Source: Rhizobium rhizogenes
GTDB lineage: Bacteria > Pseudomonadota > Alphaproteobacteria > Rhizobiales > Rhizobiaceae
Direction: 5' to 3'
NCBI RefSeq assembly: GCF_002005205.3
Contig: NZ_CP019701.2
Span: 1,984,001 to 2,048,000 of the forward strand
Length of the DNA: 64,000 bases
Part shown: positions 27,643 through 36,514 of the stretch, piece by piece
Numbering within the stretch: position 1 is the first letter of the stretch
Layout: every line of letters begins with the position of its first letter
Translations under genes and position numbers: made by a program
Notes under the pieces: model-generated
Databases searched by the model: none
The model's input: only the letters and a program-made list of their open reading frames with translations
Told to the model about the DNA's origin: nothing

Positions 27643-28626
27643 ATGTTTCGCCCATTTACCGCCTTTTCCCTGTCGCTTCTCGTCGCCCTTCCCGCTCTTG
27701 CGCAGGAGGCTGAGAAGCCGAAGCAGCTTGTCATCGTGTCCTTCGACGGCGCGGGCGACAATACACTGTGGGAAAGAAGCCGGGCGACGGGCAGGCAAGT
27801 CGGCGCGCATTTCACCTATTTCCTTGCCTGCACGCTGGTGATGGACAGGAAGACCAGCGCCAAGACCTATCAGGGTCCCGGCCAAAAGGCTGGTCGCTCC
27901 AATGTCGGTTTCGGCCAGTCGCCGGAAGAGGTGGAGGCAAGGCTCAGGAACATCTGGGCGGCTTATCGCGAAGGTCACGAAATCGGCAACCACACCTGCG
28001 GCCATTTCGATGGCGGTCAATGGACCGCGGAACAATGGGACGGCGAATTCACCACCTTCACCAGCACGCTGGAAAACGCCTGGCAGATGATCGGCAAGAA
28101 GGGCGAGGAACCCGAAGGCTGGCGCGACATGGTCAAGAACATCAACGGTTTCCGCGCGCCCTATCTGTCGCAGGGGCCGGCGCTGACCGCCGCGCAGAAA
28201 AAACACGGTTTCGTTTACGACGCCACCAGCATCACCAAGGGACCGGAATGGCCGGTGGAACGCCACGGCATCGAACATTTCGGCCTGCCGCTCATTCCCG
28301 AAGGTCCGGGCAACCGCCCCATCATCGCCATGGACTACAATCTCTTCATCCGCCATTCCATCGGCGTCGAGACGCCGGATCGCGCCAGGGAATTTGAAGA
28401 CCGTGCCTATACCGCCTTCCGCAACGCTTTCGACAGACAATACAATGGCGAGCGCATTCCGCTGCAGATGGGCTTTCATTTCGTGAAGATGAACGGTGGC
28501 GCCTATTGGAATGCCTATGAGCGCCTGCTGCGCGAAGTCTGCCGGAAAGACGATGTCGCCTGCGTGAGTTATGCTGAGGCCATGCCGATGATCGAGGCCC
28601 GCAAGAAGCAGAAAACCGAGGGGTAA
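27643..28626 (+). CDS. Secreted polysaccharide deacetylase-like protein
   Basis: 327 residues: signal peptide MFRPFTAFSLSLLVALPALAQE, then a NodB-like domain. The metal-binding blocks are recognisable but modified: SFDGAGDNT in place of TFDDGP, so the usual second Asp is replaced, and HEIGNHTCGHFDGG carries the two histidines. The MRAPYLSQG-type block is NGFRAPYLSQ. Since the catalytic DD pair is incomplete, activity may differ from chitin or peptidoglycan deacetylases. The frame begins at 27430, and an ATG at 27565 is an alternative; I prefer 27643 because it starts a clean signal peptide. Ends before the terminator at 28864. Confidence 0.82.
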   Translation: MFRPFTAFSLSLLVALPALAQEAEKPKQLVIVSFDGAGDNTLWERSRATGRQVGAHFTYFLACTLVMDRKTSAKTYQGPGQKAGRSNVGFGQSPEEVEARLRNIWAAYREGHEIGNHTCGHFDGGQWTAEQWDGEFTTFTSTLENAWQMIGKKGEEPEGWRDMVKNINGFRAPYLSQGPALTAAQKKHGFVYDATSITKGPEWPVERHGIEHFGLPLIPEGPGNRPIIAMDYNLFIRHSIGVETPDRAREFEDRAYTAFRNAFDRQYNGERIPLQMGFHFVKMNGGAYWNAYERLLREVCRKDDVACVSYAEAMPMIEARKKQKTEG

Positions 28627-28674
28627 ACTTCCTCACACTCTCCGTTTCGTGACAAAGGTCGAACACCTCTCCTC

Positions 28675-28806
28675 CGTCATGCCGGTCCCCGGAACAAGCC
28701 CGAGGATGACCCGGCATCCAGCCACGGCGCATCCGCGCCGTGATAAGAGCCTTTTGCGATCAAGGACTTGATCGCGCTGGACCCCGGATCTAGCCCGGGG
28801 TGACGG
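28675..28806. repeat. Imperfect palindromic intergenic repeat (third family)
   Basis: About 130 bases with imperfect inverted ends CCGTCATGCCGG ... CCCGGGGTGACGGG and inner blocks CAAGCCCGAGGATGAC and CCCCGGATCTAGCCCGGGG. The pattern is like small intergenic repeats common in alphaproteobacteria. Only this copy is in the window, so repeat status rests on memory of the family. Confidence 0.5.
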
Positions 28807-28863
28807 GTGCGGATGAGGCAATTCACCAAGCACACCGTCTCCGTAGGACGTGCTCAAGACCTG

Positions 28864-28889
28864 AAGGCGGCCAATCGACCGCCTTTTTT
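28864..28889 (+). terminator. Terminator after the deacetylase-like gene
   Basis: AAGGCGG (28864-28870) and CCGCCTT (28879-28885) with an eight-base loop, then TTTT. It stops plus-strand transcription just before the convergent bacA gene. Confidence 0.7.
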
Positions 28890-30157
28890 CAGGGCTTGTT
28901 GGCCGCCAGTTCACCGGCTTCCGCTTCCCGCTGCAGATAACGCACGTCGATATCAGGCAGGGGCTTGTCATCAATCGCCGCTTCGAAGGCCACGAGACGT
29001 TTGTGGATGGAAAGCAACTCGATGATCGTCGTCCAGGAGTTGACCAGATACTGGAACGAATTACTGACCTGACCGAAGGCCGTGGCGATCTGCTGGTAGA
29101 TACCATAGGTGATCTTGCCGGCGACGATAGTGGGAACGAGCATCAGGAGCAGGAACACCGCATCGGCCTGAATGTAGAAATACCGCGCCACGTTGAAATA
29201 GAGATAGTGCCAGTACATGCGGAAATAGTTCTTCCGCACATTGGAGTAGAGCTCCTTGACTGTTGGCGGCTGGGCGCGGTCGGCGTGATCCTCGCCATAG
29301 ACAAGTTCCTTACGATAGGCGGCTTCCACACGCTGATTGCGGAAGTTCAAACCGGGCAGTTTGATGCCGACCGTCGCCAGAAGCACCGTACCGAATATCG
29401 ACCAGACGATCGCCAGCCAGAACAGCGCATGCGGCACTTCGCCGATGATCGGCAATTCGGAGACATAGGAAGACAGCGCAAACAGGATCGGCAGGAAAAC
29501 GACGAGCGTCATCACCGAATTGATCAGGGTGATGCCCAATGCCTCAAGCGTGGAGGAGAACCGCATCGTATCTTCCTGAACGCGCTGGGAAGCACCTTCG
29601 ATATGGCGCAGCTTTTCCCACTTGGACATGTAGAAATCGTTCATCGCGGTTCGCCAGCGGAAGATGTAATGGCTGGTGAAGAAATCCGTCAGGATCGAAA
29701 CCGCCATGCTGAGAAAGGCAATCTTGGCGAAGACGATCTGGAGGCTGTAGAAATCCCAGACTTCGATACCCGGTTGTTTGGAAAGGGCATTTTGCAGAAG
29801 GTCGCCGAAAGGCCGCCGGAAATTGTTGATGACGACGGAAATCTGAACGCCGAAATAGGTCACCGCGATAATCAGCAGTGATCCCCAGATAGACCAGAGC
29901 TTCCAGGGGTGATCCTTGGCGATGACGGTCCAGACAACGCCGAATAACGCCAGGCACGATGCGAGATAGCCGTAAAAGAACAGATTTGCCGGAACCAGAA
30001 AATAGCTGAGATCGTAGGGTTCCTGCTCGGGCATCACATAACCCCAGGACGCCCCTAGCCTTTCAAAGATGAAATACCAGGCAAGAATGGCGAAGAAGGC
30101 CCAAACGATGGCGGAGGTAAAGAAGGCTTTCGGCTTGGGAAAGAAAGAATGAAACAC
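28889..30157 (-). CDS. bacA: BacA/SbmA peptide transporter
   Basis: A 422-residue inner-membrane protein with about seven membrane helices. Begins MFHSFFPKPKAFFTSAIVW and carries VVINNFRRPFGDLLQNAL, HYIFRWRTAMNDFYMSKW, HIEGASQRVQEDTMRFSSTLE and a C-terminal region ending in a cytoplasmic tail. This is the SbmA/BacA family (proton-driven uptake of proline-rich and NCR peptides, bleomycin, microcins; in rhizobia needed for bacteroid survival and very-long-chain fatty acid lipid A). Agrobacterium homologues complement partly. Single gene; promoter in the 190-base gap after the MFS gene. Confidence 0.95.
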   Translation of the reverse strand: MFHSFFPKPKAFFTSAIVWAFFAILAWYFIFERLGASWGYVMPEQEPYDLSYFLVPANLFFYGYLASCLALFGVVWTVIAKDHPWKLWSIWGSLLIIAVTYFGVQISVVINNFRRPFGDLLQNALSKQPGIEVWDFYSLQIVFAKIAFLSMAVSILTDFFTSHYIFRWRTAMNDFYMSKWEKLRHIEGASQRVQEDTMRFSSTLEALGITLINSVMTLVVFLPILFALSSYVSELPIIGEVPHALFWLAIVWSIFGTVLLATVGIKLPGLNFRNQRVEAAYRKELVYGEDHADRAQPPTVKELYSNVRKNYFRMYWHYLYFNVARYFYIQADAVFLLLMLVPTIVAGKITYGIYQQIATAFGQVSNSFQYLVNSWTTIIELLSIHKRLVAFEAAIDDKPLPDIDVRYLQREAEAGELAANKP

Positions 30158-30348
30158 GTTTAGAACTCACGCGCGTTTGAAATCAGCCATTATTGGCGAA
30201 GCACTAGATGGCCCGAACCTAGGGCAGAAATTTGTGCACAGCAACGGCGAAGCGCGGACCTTAACAAGATGTAAGACGCGAACGGCGGATAAATCCTGGC
30301 GAAAACCTCGCAAAAGGTCTGGATCGGCGCGGGGAAAACCGGAGAGGC

Positions 30349-31539
30349 CTAGCGCCGCCGCTCCGTGGCGAGCACCGGCAGCACTAGAACAATACTGACG
30401 ACAAGCACGGCGGAAGCGAGAATGCTGGGTGCGGTAAAACTGCCCGTCACCTCGGCGATCCAGCCGGCGGCCAGCGGCCCGACGATCTGGCCCGTTCCGA
30501 AGGCGGCCGTCATCAGCGCGAAGGCGCGGCGCGGGCTTGGCCCGGCAAATTCCCGGCCAAGCTGCAGGCCATAGGCCGTGATGACCATGAAGGTCAGCCC
30601 CAGAAGCAGGCCGCCCGCCAGAACACCCGGCACCGGTGGCAGCATCACGGAAGCGAAGACGCCGATGGCTTCGACGGCGAGAACGATCACAAAAGCGCGT
30701 TTCAGCCCCTGCGACTTCAGCACCGGTTTCCACAGGAACAGCGAAACGGCGGCGGCGCAGCCGGTAATGAACCAGGCCAGAAATTCCACGAAGGCACCTG
30801 CGGCAGCCATGCGGGCAATCGCAACGATGAAGGTGGCGGTGATGACGTAGCCGAAACCGAAAAGCCCATAGGCAAGCGTCGTCAGGAAGAGCGGCCGCGT
30901 CCATACAAGCGGCGGCTCGGCCACCGAGGACGCATGCCGCGGCGGGCCTGCGGGCAACACCCGCCAGACGAGAAGGAACGTCAGGAAGGAAAAGACGGCA
31001 CCGGCGATCCACTCCTCCCGCCAGGAGGCGCCGCCGCCATCAAAAACGACACCGATCAGATAAACCGCGAGCGAGGAGATGGCGATACCCGCACCCACAC
31101 CGCCGTAATGCAGCGCCTGAACCGCGTCCCTGCCGGCCTTTGCGGCATGGCCGATGACGATCTGCGAGGTGAAGATCATGGTCAGCGCGCTGGCGACACC
31201 CGCCAGAAACCGGATGACGGTGAAGGCCGCGACGGAATTGAAAGCGGCCATGGCCAGCAGCAGCGCGGCGGTGGAAAACAGCCCGCCAAGTGCTACAAGC
31301 CGCTCCCTACCCGAACCCCAGGAATAGGCCGAAAGCACCGCACCCGCCAGATAACCGGCAAAATTGCCCGCCGCCACGATGCCCGCATCCCCCGCCGAGA
31401 GCGGCACATCCGCCATCATGCCGGGCAGGATGGGGGTGAAGGAAAAGCGGCCGAAACCCATGGCGGATGCCATCATGAGAGCCCCGGCGAAACCGAGTGC
31501 AGTCAGATGTCTGGCGGAAAGTGGCTTGTCGGTGGTCAT
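30349..31539 (-). CDS. YbfB/YjiJ family MFS transporter
   Basis: 396 residues with twelve predicted membrane helices. N-terminal block GFGRFSFTPILPGMMADVPLSAGDAGIVAAGNFAGYLAGA is the hallmark of the YbfB/YjiJ MFS group; helix 5 region ALHYGGVGAGIA and the second half GYVITATFIVAIAR and LGLTFMVITAYGLQLGREF follow. Substrates of this group are not established. Starts at ATG 31539; a RIME copy lies upstream and bacA follows downstream on the same strand after 190 bases. Confidence 0.88.
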   Translation of the reverse strand: MTTDKPLSARHLTALGFAGALMMASAMGFGRFSFTPILPGMMADVPLSAGDAGIVAAGNFAGYLAGAVLSAYSWGSGRERLVALGGLFSTAALLLAMAAFNSVAAFTVIRFLAGVASALTMIFTSQIVIGHAAKAGRDAVQALHYGGVGAGIAISSLAVYLIGVVFDGGGASWREEWIAGAVFSFLTFLLVWRVLPAGPPRHASSVAEPPLVWTRPLFLTTLAYGLFGFGYVITATFIVAIARMAAAGAFVEFLAWFITGCAAAVSLFLWKPVLKSQGLKRAFVIVLAVEAIGVFASVMLPPVPGVLAGGLLLGLTFMVITAYGLQLGREFAGPSPRRAFALMTAAFGTGQIVGPLAAGWIAEVTGSFTAPSILASAVLVVSIVLVLPVLATERRR

Positions 31540-31654
31540 GCATGGCTTATCGCAACCGGGTGGATGAGCGACAAACGAGTTATTTTGATCGGCGTCATAA
31601 GCCGCCTTTATCGGTCACGTGGCGAGCGGCAATGCGTTCCAAGAATGCCGCGTA

Positions 31655-31777
31655 TTCTTCTCCCCGAGGGGGAGAAGGTGGCCCGAAGGGTCGGATGAGG
31701 AGGAAACGTTGCCGGATTTCGGAGAGCTTGCCCCTCATCCCGCTGCCGCGGACTTCTCCCCGGCGGGGAGAAGAAAC
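31655..31777. repeat. RIME-type palindromic element, copy 2
   Basis: About 123 bases with inverted ends TTCTTCTCCCC(GAGGGGGAG) / CGGGGAGAAGAAAC and inner blocks GGTGGCCCGAAGGGTCGGATGAGG then CCCTCATCCCGCTGCCGCGG. It is inverted relative to copies 1 and 3 and parallel to the copy at 61676. It lies between map and the MFS gene. Confidence 0.83.
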
Positions 31778-31835
31778 AAGTGGCGCGCGCTCGCTCCAAC
31801 CTTAAAAGCGAGGGTGACGGAGGCAGGTGTAGCTG

Positions 31836-32588
31836 TCACTCAGCCAACGTCAGCACCAGCGGCCCGTTCTTCGTCGCCACCACCGTATGCTCATATTGCA
31901 CCGTCGGCGCGCTCGGATCGCTGTAGAGTGTCCATGCATCATCGTCGCCGTCTTCGGCCCAATAGGCGCCCGTCGAGAGAAACGGCTCAACGGTGAACAC
32001 CATGCCTTCCTGCATGATGCGGCGTTCGCCCTTATCGGGCCAGGTCGCCAGTTCCTTCGGCTCCTCATGCAGCGAGCGGCCGATGCCGTGGCTGGCCAGA
32101 TTGGTGATCAGCGTATAGCGGTTCTTTTTGGCAAAAGCGCCGATGGCATTACCGATATCGGCGAAAGGCCGGCCGGTTTTCACCTGCTGCAGGCCCGTCC
32201 ACATGGCGCGCTTGCCATCGCGGCACAGGCGTTCGATATCCTTCCTCACCGGCGGCACGGCGAAAGACGAGCCGGTATCGCCGAAAAAGCCGTTCTTCAC
32301 CGCCGAGACATCGATATTGACGAGATCGCCCGCCTTGATGATGCGTGGCCCCGGAATGCCGTGGGCCACTTCCTCGTTGACGCTGATGCAGGTCGCGCCG
32401 GGAAACTTGTAGCAGAATTCCGGCGCCGATTGCGCACCATTATCCTCCAGCACCTTGCGGCCGATCGCATCCAGTTCGGCCGTGGTGATGCCGGGTTCCA
32501 GCGCGTCCGCCATGGTCTGCATCGCGACGGCGCACAAACGGCCGATATCCTTCAGCAGAACCAGTTCTTCTTCGGTGGAAATGACCAT
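31836..32588 (-). CDS. map: Methionine aminopeptidase type I
   Basis: A 250-residue cytoplasmic metalloprotease removing N-terminal methionine. The pita-bread fold blocks are clear: EFCYKFPGATCISVNEEVAHGIPG, DLVNIDVSAVKNGFFGDTGSSF with two metal Asp residues, SHGIGRSLHEEPK with a metal His, and FTVEPFLSTG with a metal Glu; the last ligand Glu lies in QYEHTVVAT. Length fits class Ia without an extension. It is followed by the RIME element; preceded on the same strand by a flavin oxidoreductase 54 bases upstream, so the two may be cotranscribed. Confidence 0.95.
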   Translation of the reverse strand: MVISTEEELVLLKDIGRLCAVAMQTMADALEPGITTAELDAIGRKVLEDNGAQSAPEFCYKFPGATCISVNEEVAHGIPGPRIIKAGDLVNIDVSAVKNGFFGDTGSSFAVPPVRKDIERLCRDGKRAMWTGLQQVKTGRPFADIGNAIGAFAKKNRYTLITNLASHGIGRSLHEEPKELATWPDKGERRIMQEGMVFTVEPFLSTGAYWAEDGDDDAWTLYSDPSAPTVQYEHTVVATKNGPLVLTLAE

Positions 32589-32642
32589 GTCTCTGTCCGT
32601 CGTTCTGTCTGGCGGGTCTGAAAACGCCCGCCTTGGTAATCA

Positions 32643-33704
32643 TCAAGCCGTGGCTTTCACCGGATCGGCGCTCCCCGTCAATTCTTTTCTGACGATCGGC
32701 GCGACTTTCGTACCATAAAGCTCGATGCCGCGCATGATCTGGTCGTGCGGCATCAGGCCGATGGCCATCTGCAGCAGGAAGCGATCATTCCTGAACACGC
32801 CATGCGCCTTGATGATCTTTTCCGCCACCAGTTCCGGCTCACCGAGGAAGAGATTGCCTTCCGGCCCGCGTGCCGCATCGAAATGCGCGCGGTTCGTCGG
32901 CCCCCAGCCACGCTCGCGGCCGATGCGGTCCATCACCTCCGCCTGCGGCCCGTAAAACTGGTCCGCCGCCTTGTCGGTGGTGTCGGCAATGAAGCCGTGC
33001 ACATTGATGCTGGTGCGCAGCTTGGTCTTTTCCTGACCCGCCCGGCGGGCCGCCTCATGGTAGAGATCGAACAGCGGCGCGAAACGGCGATATTCGCCGC
33101 CGATGATGGCAAGCGCCACCGGCAGGCCCATGGCCCCGGCCCGCGCCACCGATTGCGGCGTGCCGCCCACCGCGATCCACACCGGCAGACGTTCCTGCAG
33201 CGGGCGCGGATAAACGCCGCGCCCGTTTATGGCCGGATGTTTGGTGCCGGACCAGGTGACGATTTCCTGTTCGCGCAGCGCCAGAAGCAGATCGAGCTTT
33301 TCGGCGAAGAGCACGTCATAATCCTCGAGATCGTAACCGAACAACGGGTAGGATTCGATGAAGGAGCCGCGCCCGGCCATGATTTCGGCGCGACCGTTCG
33401 ACAGGAGATCGACAGTCGAAAATTGCTGGAACACCCGCACCGGATCATCCGAACTCAGCACCGAGACGGCGCTGGTGAGACGGATGTTCCTGGTTTTGAC
33501 AGCCGCGGCCGCAAGCACGGTGGAGGGCGAGGAAGCGACATAATCCGGGCGGTGGTGCTCTCCCAGTCCGAAAACATCGAGCCCGACCTGATCGGCAAGC
33601 TCGATTTCCTCGAGAAGATCCTTCAGACGGCGCGCACCTTCCGGCCCGCGGCCATCGGCGGGGTTGGGATTGACATCCGCGAATGTGTAAAGACCGAGTT
33701 CCAT
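32643..33704 (-). CDS. LLM-class flavin-dependent oxidoreductase
   Basis: A 353-residue bacterial luciferase-like monooxygenase. N-terminus [15 protein letters not shown], then [23 protein letters not shown], the FMN-contact block [42 protein letters not shown] and [27 protein letters not shown]. This subgroup uses FMNH2 from a separate reductase; no reductase is nearby. Substrate unknown. Transcribed just upstream of map on the same strand. Confidence 0.9.
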   Translation of the reverse strand: MELGLYTFADVNPNPADGRGPEGARRLKDLLEEIELADQVGLDVFGLGEHHRPDYVASSPSTVLAAAAVKTRNIRLTSAVSVLSSDDPVRVFQQFSTVDLLSNGRAEIMAGRGSFIESYPLFGYDLEDYDVLFAEKLDLLLALREQEIVTWSGTKHPAINGRGVYPRPLQERLPVWIAVGGTPQSVARAGAMGLPVALAIIGGEYRRFAPLFDLYHEAARRAGQEKTKLRTSINVHGFIADTTDKAADQFYGPQAEVMDRIGRERGWGPTNRAHFDAARGPEGNLFLGEPELVAEKIIKAHGVFRNDRFLLQMAIGLMPHDQIMRGIELYGTKVAPIVRKELTGSADPVKATA

Positions 33705-33936
33705 AAACGATACCTCTGTTTGCTTGCCTCAGAGATAGGGACGCACAGCCCCCCAGACAAACGCAAAATCTGGAAGCTTAGCTTCGAAAAAATGGATATG
33801 CGCCGCCGGATTCGCCGCTGCGCCGCCCTTGCCTGAAATGACCCGCGAAATGGCGCCAGAAATGGCGATTGCCAGCCAGCCCCCTTTGGGCATACCCTGC
33901 CTAAACATGTGCGAAGTAATGCAAAAAGGGGAAAGC

Positions 33937-34713
33937 ATGCATCGGACAGTTATCGTGACAGGCTCCACAAGCGGTATCGGCCTTGCCATCGCCCAGAGAT
34001 TTGCGAGAGAAGGCGCCAATATCGTGCTGAACGGTTTCGGCGACGAGGACGAGATTGAAAAACTCCGTCTTTTGCTGGAAGCCGAAAGCGGCGGGCGCGT
34101 GCTTTACCACCCGGCGGACATGACGAAACCGGACGAAATCGCCGACCTCATCCACACTTCTCACGAAAAGCTCGGCTCGGTGGACGTGCTCGTCAACAAT
34201 GCCGGCATCCAGCACATCGCGCCCATCGAGGAGTTTCCGACGGAAAAATGGGACTGGATCATCGCCATCAATCTGACCAGTTCCTTCCATACCATGCGTG
34301 CCGCGATACCGCTGATGAAGAAGGCCGGCAAAGGCCGCATCATCAATATTTCCTCGGCCCATGGTCTCGTCGCCTCGCCGTTCAAATCGGCCTATGTGGC
34401 GGCCAAACACGGCATCATGGGCCTGACGAAGACGGCGGCGCTGGAACTTGCGCAGACCGGCGTCACCGTCAATGCCATTTGTCCCGGTTACGTGCTGACA
34501 CCGCTGGTCGAAAAGCAGATACCGGAAATGGCCAAGGTGCGCGGCATCAGCGAAGAGGCGGTGAAGAACGACGTGATGCTGGAATTGCAGGCGACCAAGC
34601 AATTCGTCACCGTCGATGACGTGGCGGCGGCTGCCCTGTTTCTGGCAAGCGACGCCGCAAGCAATATCACCGGCACGCATATTTCCGTGGATGGCGGCTG
34701 GACGGCGCAATAA
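33937..34713 (+). CDS. bdhA: D-3-hydroxybutyrate dehydrogenase
   Basis: A 258-residue short-chain dehydrogenase interconverting 3-hydroxybutyrate and acetoacetate. NAD-binding GSTSGIGLAIA (about residue 10), NNAG motif VLVNNAGIQHIAPIEEFP, catalytic Ser in NISSAHGLVASP and YxxxK in SAYVAAKHG, then the family-typical VNAICPGYVLTPLVEKQI and LELQATKQFVTVDDVA. The fit to BdhA of rhizobia (poly-hydroxybutyrate use) is close. The frame begins at 33829; ATG 33937 has AGGGG upstream and starts the fold. xdhA begins 137 bases downstream. Confidence 0.92.
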   Translation: MHRTVIVTGSTSGIGLAIAQRFAREGANIVLNGFGDEDEIEKLRLLLEAESGGRVLYHPADMTKPDEIADLIHTSHEKLGSVDVLVNNAGIQHIAPIEEFPTEKWDWIIAINLTSSFHTMRAAIPLMKKAGKGRIINISSAHGLVASPFKSAYVAAKHGIMGLTKTAALELAQTGVTVNAICPGYVLTPLVEKQIPEMAKVRGISEEAVKNDVMLELQATKQFVTVDDVAAAALFLASDAASNITGTHISVDGGWTAQ

Positions 34714-34850
34714 TTGCCGGATTTTCTTTCCGTTATGGAAACAATGAATTGCCAAAACGGAAATCGATATGCGCGCAAGGGCGTGCATAGATGTATCGGA
34801 ACAATGACAAGAAACCGGCTCGGCAGCCGGTCAAAACAGCAAGGCATTGC

Positions 34851-36320
34851 ATGAAAGACGCGATCAGCTTCATCCTCAACAGCGAAACCATCTCGCTCAG
34901 GGATTTCGGACCGACGGACACGCTTCTCGATTACCTCCGCATCAGCAAGCGGTTGACCGGGACAAAAGAAGGCTGTGCGGAAGGCGACTGCGGTGCCTGC
35001 ACGGTGCTGGTCGGGCGGCTGCTGGATGGTTCGCTGCGTTATGAAAGCGTCAATGCCTGTATCCGTTTCCTGGGCTCGCTGCACGGCACCCACATCGTCA
35101 CGGTGGAGCATCTGGCCGCCCGCGACGGCACGCTGCACCCCGTGCAGCAGGCCATGGTGGATTTCCACGGGTCGCAATGCGGTTTCTGTACGCCGGGCTT
35201 CATCATGTCGCTTTACGGCCTCTGGCTGACCAGCGAAAAACCCGGCCGCGCCGATATTGAGAAGGCTCTGCAAGGCAATCTCTGTCGATGCACGGGTTAC
35301 GAGCCGATCGTGAAGGCCGCCGAAAAAATCGCCGCGGCCCGCCCGAGTGCGCTGTTCGATCCGCTGCAACGGGACCGCACCGACATCATGGCACGGCTCT
35401 GGGCGATCCGCGAAAACGAGACGATCACCGTCGTCAGAGGCGAGGATCGCACCATCATTCCGGCGACGCTTTCCGATTTGACCGAGATTTACGCCGCTGA
35501 ACCGAAGGCCACCATCGTCGCCGGTTCCACCGATGTCGGCCTGTGGGTGACGAAGCAGATGCGGGCGCTGAACCCCGTCATCTTCATCAACAATCTCGGA
35601 GACCTGCAAACCATCGCCGTGGATGAAAATGGCATCACGCTGGGTGCCGGCGTCACCTACAGCCAGGCCTTCAAGACCATTGCAGACCATTTCCCACCGC
35701 TTGCCCGGCTGTTCAACCGCCTCGGTGGTGAGCAGGTGCGCAATATGGGAACCATCGGCGGCAACATCGCCAATGGCTCGCCCATCGGCGACACACCACC
35801 TGCGCTGATTGCGCTTGGCGCGACGCTCACCCTGCGCTCGTCTTCCGGCGGCCGCACCGTGCCGCTGGAGAGCTATTTCATCGATTACGGCAAACAGGAC
35901 CGGCTGAGCGGCGAATTCGTCGAAAAGCTTTTCATTCCGTTCCAGAAGCCGGAAAGCCACTACGCCGTCTACAAGATTTCCAAACGGCGCGACGAGGATA
36001 TTTCCGCCCTCTGTGCTGCCTTCAATCTGACGCTCGACGCTGACGGCACCATCGAGGACATCCGCATCGCCTTTGGCGGCATGGCCGGCACGCCGAAACG
36101 CGCCGCTCATCTGGAGACAGCTCTTCTCGGCAAGGCGTGGTCGCAGGATACCATCGACGCAGCGCGCGATGTGCTGGACGAGGATTTGACCCCGCTGACG
36201 GACTGGCGCGCCACTGCCGAATATCGCCAATTGACGGCCAAGAACCTGCTGACGCGGTTCTTCCTTGAGACTTCCGGGGAGAGGCAGGAACTTAGCCGTT
36301 TCTCGCTGGAGGAGGCGTGA
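34851..36320 (+). CDS. xdhA: Xanthine dehydrogenase small subunit (2Fe-2S and FAD)
   Basis: 489 residues carrying electrons from the molybdenum subunit to NAD. N-terminal plant-type 2Fe-2S domain with CAEGDCGACTVL, the alpha-helical 2Fe-2S domain with CGFCTPGF and NLCRCTGY, then the FAD domain from about residue 190 (TIVAGSTDVGLWVTKQ, GGEQVRNMGTIGGNIANGSPIGDTPP). All eight cluster cysteines are visible. ATG 34851 follows AAGG; twenty earlier codons in frame lack any family likeness. First gene of xdhA-xdhB-xdhC; a palindromic repeat fills the gap to xdhB. Confidence 0.96.
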   Translation: MKDAISFILNSETISLRDFGPTDTLLDYLRISKRLTGTKEGCAEGDCGACTVLVGRLLDGSLRYESVNACIRFLGSLHGTHIVTVEHLAARDGTLHPVQQAMVDFHGSQCGFCTPGFIMSLYGLWLTSEKPGRADIEKALQGNLCRCTGYEPIVKAAEKIAAARPSALFDPLQRDRTDIMARLWAIRENETITVVRGEDRTIIPATLSDLTEIYAAEPKATIVAGSTDVGLWVTKQMRALNPVIFINNLGDLQTIAVDENGITLGAGVTYSQAFKTIADHFPPLARLFNRLGGEQVRNMGTIGGNIANGSPIGDTPPALIALGATLTLRSSSGGRTVPLESYFIDYGKQDRLSGEFVEKLFIPFQKPESHYAVYKISKRRDEDISALCAAFNLTLDADGTIEDIRIAFGGMAGTPKRAAHLETALLGKAWSQDTIDAARDVLDEDLTPLTDWRATAEYRQLTAKNLLTRFFLETSGERQELSRFSLEEA

Positions 36321-36347
36321 TCATGGCGATGGCGAAACCCGCCCCCT

Positions 36348-36465
36348 CCCTCATTCCTGTGCTTGTCACAGGAATCCAGCCGACGCGCGTCTGCGCGGCG
36401 AAAGACTCTTTTCAGCCCAAAGACTTGGGCTGGCTGGATTCCTGTGACAAGCACAGGAATGAGGG
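36348..36465. repeat. 118-base palindromic repeat with perfect 34-base ends, copy in the xdhA-xdhB gap
   Basis: Left arm 36348-36381 begins CCCTCATTCCTGTGCTTGTC; right arm 36432-36465 is its exact complement. The core holds CGACGCGCGTCTGCGCGGCG and CAGCCCAAAGACTTGGG. A second copy with the core reversed lies at 46721-46838. In RNA it would form a very stable 34-bp hairpin inside the xdh transcript. Confidence 0.88.
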
Positions 36466-36514
36466 ACTATTATCGCTGTCACATGCCGTAATTCACCAAG
36501 AAGGAGCTTGAACC

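Noticed and set aside
31651..31780. RIME copies considered as intrinsic terminators or CRISPR-like units
   Set aside because: They are single long palindromes of about 125 bases without spacers or U runs; their shared internal blocks fit an intergenic mosaic repeat.
34488..36230. 580-codon minus-strand open frame opposite bdhA and xdhA
   Set aside because: It crosses the ends of two clear plus-strand genes and shows no domain pattern; an antisense shadow.
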